Notes under the pieces: model-generated | Seen by the model: only the letters and a program-made list of their open reading frames with translations | What the model was told of the DNA's origin: nothing | Databases searched by the model: none | In this document: piece after piece, positions 1 through 8,625 of the stretch | How the letters are laid out: every line of letters starts with the position of its first letter | Numbering within the stretch: position 1 is the stretch's first letter | Position numbers and translations under genes: made by a program | Assembly: GCF_003515075.1 (NCBI RefSeq) | Contig: NZ_QWLV01000005.1 | Span: 159,161 to 223,160 of the forward strand | Direction of reading: 5' to 3' | DNA length: 64,000 nucleotides | Source of the DNA: Sphingomonas gilva | Lineage (GTDB): Bacteria; Pseudomonadota; Alphaproteobacteria; Sphingomonadales; Sphingomonadaceae

Positions 1-2825
1 TAGGCGGCCAATCGGAGCTCGGGCCGGGTCAGAGCTTCGTCAACTTCCTCGGTCTTGGCTCGGAGCGCACGCTCACGCTGGTCAACGGTCGGCGTTTCGT
101 CGGTTCTAATACTGCGTCGATCTTTGGACCGACAGGGCAAGGCGGCAACCAGGTCGACCTCAACGTTATCAATACTAAGCTGGTGGAGCGCGTGGAGACG
201 ATCGTGATCGGCGGCGCGCCTATTTACGGTTCCGATGCTATCGCCGGCACGGTCAACGTCATACTGAAGCGAGATTATGAGGGCCTGGAGCTTGACGGCC
301 AGTATGGCATTGCCGAACGGGGAGACGGTGCGAATTACCGATTTCGTGGAATTGTCGGCAAGAACTTCGCTGACGGACGAGGCAATATTACGATATCGGG
401 CGAGTACAATCGTGGGGAAGGCCTGGTGGCGACGCAGCGACCGGACCTTTATACGGGAGGGTTCTTCGGTGCCCCTAACGATCCCGACTCCCCGTTCGAC
501 AATGTCATCTTCGACGACCGGCGCATTCCGACCTTGTCAGAATTCGGCGTGCCGACAGTATTCGACTTTATTCCAGTCAGCCCCGGACAGGCCGCGAACC
601 TCGGCTTTCCGCAAGGCGGTTTCGTCGATGACCAAGGGCGCGCGTTGCGCTTTGACGCCGCGGGTAATCTGATTCCGATCGATTTTGGCACGTCATTCGG
701 GCCGCTGGATGAGAATGGTCAGCCGACCACGTTCCAGATCGACACGTCGGGCGGCAATGGCTTCAGCCTGGTTCCAACGACCAACCTGCTGACTGACACC
801 GAGCGCTACAACGGCAACATGCTGGCAAGCTTTCAGGTTACCGATGCGATCCGTGTTTTTGGTGAAGCGTGGTATAGTCGCAGCACGGGGGTGAACCTGC
901 GCGACCAGCCGGAGTATAATTCCTATTTCTTCGGCTATGCGGGCGACCCGGCTGGTGCGGTCATCTTGAGCACCGACAACCCGTTCCTCACGCCTCAGGC
1001 GCGCGCCATTATCCAGGCTCAGGCCGATGGCGACACGTTCTTTCTGAACCGGGCAAACACCGATCTCATTTCGGGCCAGGCGAGAGGCAAGGTTGAGGTG
1101 CAGCGATACGTTGCCGGCATTGATGCTAGATTCGCAGGAATTGGCGGTCGAGAATGGACCGCTGAGTTGGTGGGCAATTACGGCCGGTCCGAGACCAATA
1201 GCGAAGGCCGTCTGCTTGTAACGCAGAACTTCTTGAACGCGGTTGACGCGGTGGAGGACGGCAACGGAAACATTATATGTCGTCCGGGCGCGCCGACGGT
1301 CAACGCCCCGACGATTAGTACGACCTGCGCTCCTCTCAATCTGTTCGGTGCGCAGACGTCCCAGGCGGCGCGCGACTATATCACCGCCATTACTCGACCT
1401 TCTTCGATCAACAAGCAGAAGATCGTTACGGCATCGATCACCGGACCGTTGTTCGCTCTGCCAGGCGGCGACCTCTCGTTCGCGCTGGGCTACGAACATC
1501 GGGAGGAATCGCAGGATTTTGATCCGGGTGAGGTCCTGCGCGGCGCGCCTGATCCCGATCCGACCGACGATGCTGACGGCGACGGCGATCCGACCAACGA
1601 CCGCGTCGCTTACGGGCAGTCTGTGCTGTATCAGCCGCTATTCGGCGAATATAATACCGACGAGGTGTTCGGCGAACTCCGTGCCGGGCTTATCGGCCCA
1701 TCAAACGACATTCCTTTCGTGCGTTCACTCGAAATTCAGGGTGCTGCGCGTTATGTCGACCATTCGGTGGCAGGCGGCGATCTGACCTGGACGGCCGGAG
1801 GGAGCTGGCAACCGATTTCGGACATTACAATTCGTGGTAACTTCACCCGAGCGATCCGTTCGCCTTTCATCACAGAAGCATTCAATCCGTCGTCCAGCTT
1901 CTTTGATTTCGCCAATGATCCTTGTGACCGCACGCTGCGTGATGAGGGTCCCAATCCGACGGTGCGTGCCGCGAACTGTGCTGCGGCGGGCATCCCTGAA
2001 GATTTCGAAGCACAGTCGGACAATGCCAGCTTTTTGCAGGCGGTTGCAGGCAATCCAAATCTGAAGAATGAGAAGTCGGACGCGTTTACGGTCGGCGTGG
2101 TGCTACGCCCGCGCTTCCTTCCCGGCTTCAGTGCGACAGTGGACTATGTCGACATCACGGTGAAGGATGTCATCACCGAGTTGACCTCCGATGACATCGT
2201 CGCCAACTGCTATGATGCGACTGACTATCCGAATAACGAATTCTGCGAGCGCTTCGAGCGTAACCCGGTGGTCGGTAACCCGGCGTTGGACAACCAGCTT
2301 AACTTCATCGAGACCGGCTATTTCAATGGTGCCGCGCTTGAGTACAAGGGCATTCTTGCCGAAGTGGCTTATCGCACGCGGACGCCATTTCTCGGGGCCG
2401 ATTCCAGTATCGGGTTGAACGGCAGTTACCAATATATCGACACGCTGACTTCGCAGGCGAACGAAAATTCGGCACAGGTCACGACTGGCGGTTCGATCGG
2501 CTATTCGCGCCATCAGGCGACGGCAAGCCTGAATTACAACAATGGTGGCTTCGACTCCTACGTCCAAGTTAACTACACTGGTCCGGCGCAGTTCGATCCC
2601 GATACAACGGCGACTTTCCAGACACCCGCGTCGGTCGAGGACATTGCTTTCGTAAATGCGGGCATATCGTATCAGATCGAAAAGAAGTTCAGCGTCCGCT
2701 TGGTCGTAGACAATCTGTTTGATCGCGAACCTCCTTTCCCGGTTCCGGTCGGCGGTGGCACGATCAGCTACTTTCCAGGCGTACTTGGACGGTATTTCCG
2801 TTTAGGCGCGTCGTTTGGCTTCTGA
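1..2825 (+). CDS. TonB-dependent outer-membrane receptor, 5'-truncated by window edge
   Basis: The reading frame is already open at the left edge (first full codon at base 3), so the N-terminal signal peptide and TonB box lie outside the window. About 940 residues are visible. They start inside the plug domain (TLTLVNGRRFVG, then VERVETIVIGGAPIYGSDAI and GTVNVILK). A long barrel region follows, with the family's C-terminal signature (FVNAGISYQIEKKF, LVVDNLFDREPPFP) and a last residue Phe, as expected for BAM-inserted barrels. Such receptors import a ligand across the outer membrane using ExbBD-TonB energy; the ligand cannot be told from sequence. The gene faces a TIGR03032-type gene across a short terminator region. 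Base composition is somewhat richer in A/T than the genes after 4.1 kb. Family call is secure, substrate unknown. Confidence 0.93.
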   Translation, partial: GGQSELGPGQSFVNFLGLGSERTLTLVNGRRFVGSNTASIFGPTGQGGNQVDLNVINTKLVERVETIVIGGAPIYGSDAIAGTVNVILKRDYEGLELDGQYGIAERGDGANYRFRGIVGKNFADGRGNITISGEYNRGEGLVATQRPDLYTGGFFGAPNDPDSPFDNVIFDDRRIPTLSEFGVPTVFDFIPVSPGQAANLGFPQGGFVDDQGRALRFDAAGNLIPIDFGTSFGPLDENGQPTTFQIDTSGGNGFSLVPTTNLLTDTERYNGNMLASFQVTDAIRVFGEAWYSRSTGVNLRDQPEYNSYFFGYAGDPAGAVILSTDNPFLTPQARAIIQAQADGDTFFLNRANTDLISGQARGKVEVQRYVAGIDARFAGIGGREWTAELVGNYGRSETNSEGRLLVTQNFLNAVDAVEDGNGNIICRPGAPTVNAPTISTTCAPLNLFGAQTSQAARDYITAITRPSSINKQKIVTASITGPLFALPGGDLSFALGYEHREESQDFDPGEVLRGAPDPDPTDDADGDGDPTNDRVAYGQSVLYQPLFGEYNTDEVFGELRAGLIGPSNDIPFVRSLEIQGAARYVDHSVAGGDLTWTAGGSWQPISDITIRGNFTRAIRSPFITEAFNPSSSFFDFANDPCDRTLRDEGPNPTVRAANCAAAGIPEDFEAQSDNASFLQAVAGNPNLKNEKSDAFTVGVVLRPRFLPGFSATVDYVDITVKDVITELTSDDIVANCYDATDYPNNEFCERFERNPVVGNPALDNQLNFIETGYFNGAALEYKGILAEVAYRTRTPFLGADSSIGLNGSYQYIDTLTSQANENSAQVTTGGSIGYSRHQATASLNYNNGGFDSYVQVNYTGPAQFDPDTTATFQTPASVEDIAFVNAGISYQIEKKFSVRLVVDNLFDREPPFPVPVGGGTISYFPGVLGRYFRLGASFGF

Positions 2826-2845
2826 GGGGGAAAGGACAGCATAGA

Positions 2846-2874
2846 GGTCGGCCGGGATTCCCGGACCGGCCTTT
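2846..2874 (+). terminator. Rho-independent terminator between convergent genes
   Basis: Arms GGTCGG plus CCGGG pair with CCCGG plus CCGGCC around an ATT loop, with one bulged A and one G-T pair. A short TTT run follows on the + strand, 20 bases after the receptor stop codon. The run overlaps the stop codon of the opposing gene, so it most likely serves the + strand receptor. Confidence 0.7.
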
Positions 2875-3991
2875 ATGTATCGGGGAACTCGACTGGATCG
2901 AATGACACCGCGCCGATCATGTCGACCGTTGATGGTCCAATGGATGCCGGATTGCGGCAACCGGGCAGCGCGATAACATCGAACAACTCGGAGGTGGAGC
3001 CTCGAAACTCAATCAGCATTTCAGTCCTGCCCGTTGAAAGCTCTATGACGAATATGCCGCAAGTAGGTCTTTCGCCCCGGCCGTCGATCTCTGCCTGGAG
3101 CGGCAGACCAGAAAATTCTCCTTCGCGGGCCTTCGAAGCAGTGACGAGCGCGTATCCGTTATGGAAGCTTAAGCCTCGCAGGAAACCTGGAACGAATGCT
3201 ATATCCTCAGGTCGGCCAGTTCTAGGGTCGACTTGAACGAGCCATCCCCGCCCCGAATCGAGCGACCAAAATTTGCCCCCATAAATACGGGGACTATGCG
3301 GCATAGACAGTTGGTCGCTGATTATTTCTTTGCTGGGGATGTCAATCAGCACGCCACCTTTTTCCCGCTGCCTACGCCAACCGCCAGCGGTGTCGGTCTG
3401 CCCGATGGCAGTAGCAAGTTTTGGCTCGCCGTCTTCCAGCGCAAATCCATTAAGATGACATCTGTCTTCTGCTACCAGGGCGGAAATGAAATTTGGTTTC
3501 CAAGTTGGCTTGAAACTATGCCTTTCATCAATTGTTGCAAGGCAGGAATAGCGACTGGATACAAATAGTATTCCGTTGTCCTTATCGATACCTAATTCAT
3601 GTGTATCGACATAGTTTACTGTATAGGATTTTCGTGGAACGAAATATTGATCATACGCCGAGTTGGCATACTGACCTTGCGCAAGGATGTTTTCGAGCCG
3701 CCATATCTGAAACATCGCGGCGACGAAGAGCGAACCTTGGTGGAGGCAGAGTCCGGTGGGTCTAGGATATCGCTGCTCGTTGAACGACACCCGATCATCG
3801 GGGCCAACGCCGACAACTATAAGCCTGCCGCTCTGGTAGGATGACATGGCGAGGGATGTTTCGTTATCCAACAACCAATTGCGCAATGTGCCGCTAATCG
3901 CGATGGATGTATCGTCGGGCTTGGCTTCCCGATCCGCTTGCAGCATTGCCACCAGATCGCCGTGTTTGTTACTCAAAGCGCCAAATCCCAT
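2873..3991 (-). CDS. TIGR03032 / DUF4915-type protein of unknown function
   Basis: A 372-residue protein with ATG start at 3991. The C-terminal half carries what I recognise as hallmarks of the TIGR03032 (DUF4915) family: MPHSPRIYGGKFWSLDSGRG, then PGFLRGLSF, FSGLPL, CGIFVIEL and FDVIALPG. The repeated W-, G- and D-rich strands suggest a beta-propeller-like fold (inference). No signal peptide or membrane segment is evident, so it is probably cytoplasmic. No enzymatic function is established for the family as far as I know. It converges on the TonB-dependent receptor, which suggests but does not prove a functional link. Codon use is visibly more A/T-rich than in the genes after 4.1 kb, hinting at acquisition or relaxed selection. 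Confidence 0.75.
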   Translation of the reverse strand: MGFGALSNKHGDLVAMLQADREAKPDDTSIAISGTLRNWLLDNETSLAMSSYQSGRLIVVGVGPDDRVSFNEQRYPRPTGLCLHQGSLFVAAMFQIWRLENILAQGQYANSAYDQYFVPRKSYTVNYVDTHELGIDKDNGILFVSSRYSCLATIDERHSFKPTWKPNFISALVAEDRCHLNGFALEDGEPKLATAIGQTDTAGGWRRQREKGGVLIDIPSKEIISDQLSMPHSPRIYGGKFWSLDSGRGWLVQVDPRTGRPEDIAFVPGFLRGLSFHNGYALVTASKAREGEFSGLPLQAEIDGRGERPTCGIFVIELSTGRTEMLIEFRGSTSELFDVIALPGCRNPASIGPSTVDMIGAVSFDPVEFPDT

Positions 3992-4101
3992 GATCGATCA
4001 GTGCACCGAATGCGGGAAATGTGCCTATGCGGCAAGGCGTTTGCTGTGCTTGTCGTCGATAGGAATGATCTTGGATTTGTCGATCGCAGCGGCCCCTCGC
4101 A

Positions 4102-6456
4102 ATGATTGAACTGTCTCTGGCCACGGCAGTCATCGCGGGGGTGGTCCTCGCTGCGATCATCTGCGGAGCAGGGTGGGCGCTTCTGGCAGGCGTAGCCTCA
4201 CAACGCACGGCGAAGATGATCGATGTCGATCGCAACACCGCGCATTGCCTGCTCGAATCCTCCCCCGCTCTCGCCGCGATCATTCGCGCCGATGGGCGCG
4301 TCGAGATGCCCGGGCGCATGGTCGATTGGTTCGGTCTGTCGCGCATGCCGCGCTTCCTTGCCGATCTGTCCGAGCCGGGCGGGGGACTTGGCGAGGAGGA
4401 TGCCGCGCTCATCGCGCGCGAGATCAACGCCACGCAGAAATCCGGCCGCGCCTTCACCCGCACCGTGCGCGCCCAGGGTTCCGATCGGGTGCTGATGCTG
4501 CGCGGGCAGCGCGCCGCCGATCAGGTCGCGTCGCCCGGCAGCGCGGTGCTCTGGGTGTTCGACGCGACCGAGGCGCAGGCGGAGATCACGCGGCTGGGCG
4601 ATGAGCTGCATCGGATGGCGCGCGCCTACGACGCGCTCACCGCGCTGATCGAGGCGGCGCCGATGCCGATGTGGCACCGCGATGCCGATCTCAAGCTGAC
4701 GCTGGTCAACACCGCCTATGTGTCCGCGGTCGAGGCGTCGGACGCCGAAGCCGTGATCACCCGCCAGATAGAGCTGGTCGAGCGCACCGACGGCGGCGGA
4801 CCGCTGGCCAAGGCGGAGGCCGCGCGCCGCGGCGGCTTGCCCGTGGCCAGCCGCGTGCCCGTGACGATCGCCGGCGCGCGGCGCATGCTGCAGGTGACCG
4901 ACGTTCCGCTCGGGCCGAGCGGCGTCGCCGGCTTCGCCGTCGATATCGAGGACTTGGAGGCGGCGCGCGCGGCGCTCAGGCGTTATCTCGACGCGCAGCG
5001 CGACATGCTCGATCGACTGTCGGCCGGCGTCGCGCAGTTCAGCGCCGATCGCGCGCTGGTCTACGCCAACCAGCCGTTCCGGCGCATCTTCTCGATGAAG
5101 CCCGAATGGCTGACCGACCGGCCGGCGTTCGATCGCGTGCTGGAGCGGATGCGCGAGGCCGGGCGCCTGCCCGAGGTCCGCGATTTCCCGCATTGGAAGG
5201 ACGATCGCCGCGAATGGTTCACCGTGCCCGGCGGCGGCATCGAGGAATCCTGGCTGCTGGCGGACGGCACGCATCTGCGCGTCGTCGCGCAGCCGCTTCC
5301 CGACGGCGGGCTTCTCCTGATCTTCGAGGATCGCACCGAACAGGCGCAGCTCTCCAGCGCGCGCGACACGCTGCTGCGCGTCCGCACCGCGACCTTCGAC
5401 AATCTGTTCGAAGCCCTGGGCGTCTTCGCCGCCGACGGTCGCCTGCAGATGTGGAACCGGCGCTTCCGCGACGCGTGGGGCTTCGAGGAGGAACTGCTCG
5501 CCCGCCATCCGCGCGTCGACACTTTGGTCGCCGAGATCGCGCCTCGCCTCGCCAATCCGGCGCGCGCGCGGCTGATCAGCGATCTGGTGCGGTCGGCGAC
5601 CGGTGAGCGCAAGCAGCGCGGCGGCCGCATCGCCTTCGCCGACGGGCGGCATTTCGAGTTCGCCGCGGTGCCGCTGCCGGACGGCAACGCGCTGTTCACC
5701 ATGCTCGACATCAGCGACAGCCGCCGGATCGAGCGCGCGCTGCGCGACCGCAACGAGGCGCTGGAGACCGCCGACGGGCTCAAGACCGCGTTCATGTCGG
5801 CGATGAGCTATGAGCTGCGCACACCGCTCACCAGCATCGGCGGCTTTGCCGAGATGCTGGAGGGCGGCTATGCCGGCAAGCTCACCAAACAGGCCGAGGA
5901 CTATGTCGCCGCCATCCTGCAATCGGTCGAGCGGCTCGGCCAGATGATCGACGACGTGCTCGATCTCACGCAGGGCGATGCGGGCAGCCTGCAGCTCGAT
6001 CGCGCGCAGATCGATCTCGCCAAGCTCATGTCCGAATGCGGCGATGCGCACGGGGAGGAGGCGCGCGCGCGGCGGATCGACCTGGTGATCGAGGTGGATG
6101 CGAGCGTCGGCAAGATCGACGGCGACGCCAAGCGGATCGGCCAGGCGGTCGCGCACCTGCTGCGCCACGCCATCGCCACCACGCCGCCCGAGGGCCGCGT
6201 CCTGCTGCATGCCGATGGAACGGCGGAGCAGGCGCGCATCATCGTCTCCGACGACGGGCCGGGAATGGACGAGGCCGAGGCCGCCCGCCTGTTCGACCGT
6301 TTCGCCCGCGCCGACGAAGCGCGCGGCGAGGACCGCGCCCTCGGCCTCGGCCTGCCGCTCGCCCGCCAGTTCGTCGAAGCGCATGGCGGGCGGATCGGCA
6401 TCGAATCCGAACCCGGCATGGGCACGCTGCTGACCATCCTGTTGCCCCGCGCATGA
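4102..6456 (+). CDS. divL: DivL-like PAS-domain cell-cycle (pseudo)histidine kinase with Tyr in the H-box
   Basis: A 784-residue membrane protein: one N-terminal transmembrane segment (about residues 5-32), several PAS-like sensor modules (about 45-545), then HisKA and HATPase domains. The H-box reads SYELRTPL, so the phospho-acceptor histidine is Tyr570 (codon TAT at 5809-5811). This is the hallmark of Caulobacter DivL, which acts as a regulator of the CckA-CtrA cell-cycle relay rather than as an ordinary kinase. The ATPase domain keeps DDGPGM and GLGLPLARQF. Its N-box reads HLLRHA, with His685 and His689 where kinases normally have Asn. The length fits DivL. The stop overlaps the tsaE start by ATGA, and this neighbourhood is, from memory, typical for divL in alphaproteobacteria. 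No strong ribosome binding site is visible before the ATG. Confidence 0.85.
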   Translation: MIELSLATAVIAGVVLAAIICGAGWALLAGVASQRTAKMIDVDRNTAHCLLESSPALAAIIRADGRVEMPGRMVDWFGLSRMPRFLADLSEPGGGLGEEDAALIAREINATQKSGRAFTRTVRAQGSDRVLMLRGQRAADQVASPGSAVLWVFDATEAQAEITRLGDELHRMARAYDALTALIEAAPMPMWHRDADLKLTLVNTAYVSAVEASDAEAVITRQIELVERTDGGGPLAKAEAARRGGLPVASRVPVTIAGARRMLQVTDVPLGPSGVAGFAVDIEDLEAARAALRRYLDAQRDMLDRLSAGVAQFSADRALVYANQPFRRIFSMKPEWLTDRPAFDRVLERMREAGRLPEVRDFPHWKDDRREWFTVPGGGIEESWLLADGTHLRVVAQPLPDGGLLLIFEDRTEQAQLSSARDTLLRVRTATFDNLFEALGVFAADGRLQMWNRRFRDAWGFEEELLARHPRVDTLVAEIAPRLANPARARLISDLVRSATGERKQRGGRIAFADGRHFEFAAVPLPDGNALFTMLDISDSRRIERALRDRNEALETADGLKTAFMSAMSYELRTPLTSIGGFAEMLEGGYAGKLTKQAEDYVAAILQSVERLGQMIDDVLDLTQGDAGSLQLDRAQIDLAKLMSECGDAHGEEARARRIDLVIEVDASVGKIDGDAKRIGQAVAHLLRHAIATTPPEGRVLLHADGTAEQARIIVSDDGPGMDEAEAARLFDRFARADEARGEDRALGLGLPLARQFVEAHGGRIGIESEPGMGTLLTILLPRA

Positions 6457-6896
6457 TCCTCCGCGACGAAGCCGGAACCCGCGCGCTGGGCGCCAGGCTC
6501 GCGGCGCATGTCGGCGTCGGAGACGTGATCGCGCTTTCCGGGCCGCTCGGCGCGGGCAAGACCAGCCTGGCGCGCGGCCTGCTCGGCGCGCTCGGCCTGG
6601 CAGGGGAGGCGCCGTCGCCCAGCTTCGCCATCGTCCAGCCCTACGACCCGCCCGAGGTGCGCCTGCCGGTGCTCCACGTCGATCTCTACCGCATCGAGCA
6701 TCCGGACGAGGTCGACGAGCTCGGCCTCGCCGATGCCCGGCGCGATTCGGCGCTGTTGATCGAATGGCCGGAACGGATGGGCGCGCGCCTGTGGCCGGAT
6801 GCGCTGGTGTTGACGCTCCAGCCGCAACCGTCGGGCGCGCGGCGCTTGACAGCGCGCGTGCCGGCGGGATGGAAGGCGCGATGGTCCCTGATCTGA
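6453..6896 (+). CDS. tsaE: TsaE, tRNA t6A37 biosynthesis ATPase
   Basis: A 147-residue cytoplasmic P-loop ATPase that works with TsaB, TsaC and TsaD to make N6-threonylcarbamoyladenosine at position 37 of ANN-decoding tRNAs. Walker A is GPLGAGKTS at residues 30-38. The family blocks SPSFAIVQPY, HVDLYRIEHPDEVDELG and LIEWPER follow. The start ATG at 6453 overlaps the divL stop (ATGA), so translation is probably coupled, and its own end overlaps the start of the next gene. Length is normal for the family. The other t6A genes are not in this window. Confidence 0.95.
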   Translation: MILRDEAGTRALGARLAAHVGVGDVIALSGPLGAGKTSLARGLLGALGLAGEAPSPSFAIVQPYDPPEVRLPVLHVDLYRIEHPDEVDELGLADARRDSALLIEWPERMGARLWPDALVLTLQPQPSGARRLTARVPAGWKARWSLI

Positions 6897-7867
6897 ATCC
6901 GCCGCCAGGCGCGGCCGCCTTTCTCGCAACGCATGGCTGGGCCGACGCGGAAGTCCGCGCGCTCGCCGGCGACGCTTCGTTCCGCCGCTATTTCCGCGTC
7001 TATGACGGCCCCCGCGTCGCCATCCTGATGGACGCCCCGCCGCCCGAGGAGGACCCGCGCCCCTTCATCACCGTCGCCAGCTGGCTATCGGAGAAAGGTT
7101 TCGGCGCGCCCCAAATCCTCGCCGCCGATGCCGAAGCCGGATTGGTGCTGCTCGAGGATTTCGGCGATGCGCGCATGCGCGAGACGGTCGACGCCGCGCC
7201 CGAGAGCGAGGAGCGCATCTATGCCGAGGCGGTCGACCTGCTGATCGCGCTGCGCAACGTCGGCGTGGCGGACCTGCCGCCTTACGACCGCGTCACCTAT
7301 CAGCGCGAGGCGGCGCTGCTGCCCGAATGGTACTGCCCCGCGGTGGGGCTGGAGGTCGACGAGGCGGGCTATGCCGCCGCATGGGACGCGGTGCTCGGCC
7401 CCGTCGAGGCGGCGAGCCCGCGCGTCACCGTGCTGCGCGACTATCATGCCGAGAACATCATGCTGGTCGAAGGGCGCGAGGATCTCGGCTTGCTCGATTT
7501 CCAGGACGCGCTGGCCGGGCATCCCGCCTATGATCTCGTGTCGCTGCTGCAGGACGCGCGGCGCGACGTGCCCGAGGGAATCGAGGCCGCGATGCTCGAT
7601 CGCTACCGCGCGGTGACGGGCGAGGGCGCGGACTTCGACGCCGCCTACGCGATCCTCGGCGCGCAGCGGAATGCGAAGATCATCGGCATCTTCACCCGCT
7701 TGTGGCGGCGCGATCACAAGCCGCGCTATCCCACGCTCTGCCCGCGCGTATGGCGCTATCTCGAACGCGATCTCGCCCATCCGGCGCTCGCGCCCGTCAC
7801 CGCCTGGTTCGACGCCAATGTTCCGCGGCATCTGCGCGGCGATCCGATGGCGCTGGCCGGGGAATGA
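6881..7867 (+). CDS. amgK: AmgK-like N-acetylmuramate/N-acetylglucosamine anomeric kinase
   Basis: A 328-residue aminoglycoside-phosphotransferase-fold kinase. The catalytic loop is DYHAENIML (near residue 187) and the metal-binding segment is LDFQDA (near 205). The gene directly downstream is MurU-like. The AmgK-MurU pair defines the cell-wall recycling route in which AmgK makes MurNAc-1-phosphate and MurU turns it into UDP-MurNAc, bypassing de novo MurA. I chose the ATG at 6881 because GGAAGG lies just before it; an in-frame ATG at 6869 is the alternative. The gene overlaps tsaE and murU. A generic phosphotransferase cannot be excluded from sequence alone, but the context supports AmgK. Confidence 0.85.
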   Translation: MVPDLNPPPGAAAFLATHGWADAEVRALAGDASFRRYFRVYDGPRVAILMDAPPPEEDPRPFITVASWLSEKGFGAPQILAADAEAGLVLLEDFGDARMRETVDAAPESEERIYAEAVDLLIALRNVGVADLPPYDRVTYQREAALLPEWYCPAVGLEVDEAGYAAAWDAVLGPVEAASPRVTVLRDYHAENIMLVEGREDLGLLDFQDALAGHPAYDLVSLLQDARRDVPEGIEAAMLDRYRAVTGEGADFDAAYAILGAQRNAKIIGIFTRLWRRDHKPRYPTLCPRVWRYLERDLAHPALAPVTAWFDANVPRHLRGDPMALAGE

Positions 7868-8625
7868 GCGTCAAGCGCCAACTCGCCATCCGTCCTTCGG
7901 CGGCGGGCGTCGTGCCGCGCACCGCGATGGTGATGGCGGCGGGGCTGGGCAAGAGGATGCGCCCGCTCACCGCGACGCGGCCCAAGCCGCTGGTCGAGGT
8001 CGCGGGCCAGCCGCTGATCGCGCATGTCTTCGATCGCCTGCGCGCGGCCGGGGTGGAGCGGGCGGTAGTCAACGTCCATTATCTCGCCGACACGATGCAG
8101 GCGTGGCTCGCCAACAAGGTCGGCGGTATAGAGGTCGTCATCTCGGACGAGCGCAGGCAGTTGATGGAGACCGGCGGCGGGCTGGTCCAGGCGCTGCCGC
8201 TGATCGATTGCGATCCCTTCCTCTGCGTCAACAGCGACAATCTGTGGGTCGACGGGCCGACCGACGCGATCCGCCTGCTCGCCGAACGATGGAACGATAG
8301 GGAGATGGACGCGCTGCTGCTGCTGGTGCCGCAGGCGCGCGCGCATTGCCATCGCGGGCAGGGCGATTTCCACATCGACGCGCAGGGCCGCATCACCCGG
8401 CGACGCGGGCCGGGGCGGGTCGCGCCCTTCGTCTATACCGGCGTGCAGATGATGGCGAAGCGGCTGATCGCCGACGCGCCCGAAGGCCCCTTCTCGACCA
8501 ATCTGTTCTGGGAACGCGCCATCGCCGCCGGCCGCGCCTACGGCATCGTCCATCAGGGTCTGTGGTTCGATGTCGGCAACCCGGCGGCAATCGCGAAGAC
8601 AGAGGCCATCCTCGCCGATGGCTGA
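7864..8625 (+). CDS. murU: MurU, N-acetylmuramate-1-phosphate uridylyltransferase
   Basis: A 253-residue nucleotidyltransferase with the sugar-nucleotide signature MAAGLGKRMRPLT near residues 24-36, followed by RPKPLVEVAGQPLI, the metal-site segment VNSDNLWVDG and FDVGNP close to the C-terminus. Expected reaction: MurNAc-1-phosphate plus UTP gives UDP-MurNAc and pyrophosphate, in the cytoplasm. The start overlaps the amgK stop as ATGA and the end overlaps addB. The N-terminal extension of about 20 residues before the signature is slightly long, so a later start is possible. A glucose-1-phosphate nucleotidyltransferase would look similar; adjacency to amgK decides the call. Confidence 0.87.
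   Translation: MSVKRQLAIRPSAAGVVPRTAMVMAAGLGKRMRPLTATRPKPLVEVAGQPLIAHVFDRLRAAGVERAVVNVHYLADTMQAWLANKVGGIEVVISDERRQLMETGGGLVQALPLIDCDPFLCVNSDNLWVDGPTDAIRLLAERWNDREMDALLLLVPQARAHCHRGQGDFHIDAQGRITRRRGPGRVAPFVYTGVQMMAKRLIADAPEGPFSTNLFWERAIAAGRAYGIVHQGLWFDVGNPAAIAKTEAILADG

Noticed and set aside
4198..6384. Long minus-strand open frame over divL (728 codons)
   Set aside because: It mirrors the G+C-rich codon bias of divL, has no recognisable domain and no start signal; antisense shadow. The same holds for 8393-11746, 11775-14915, 29420-32863 and 52764-56492.
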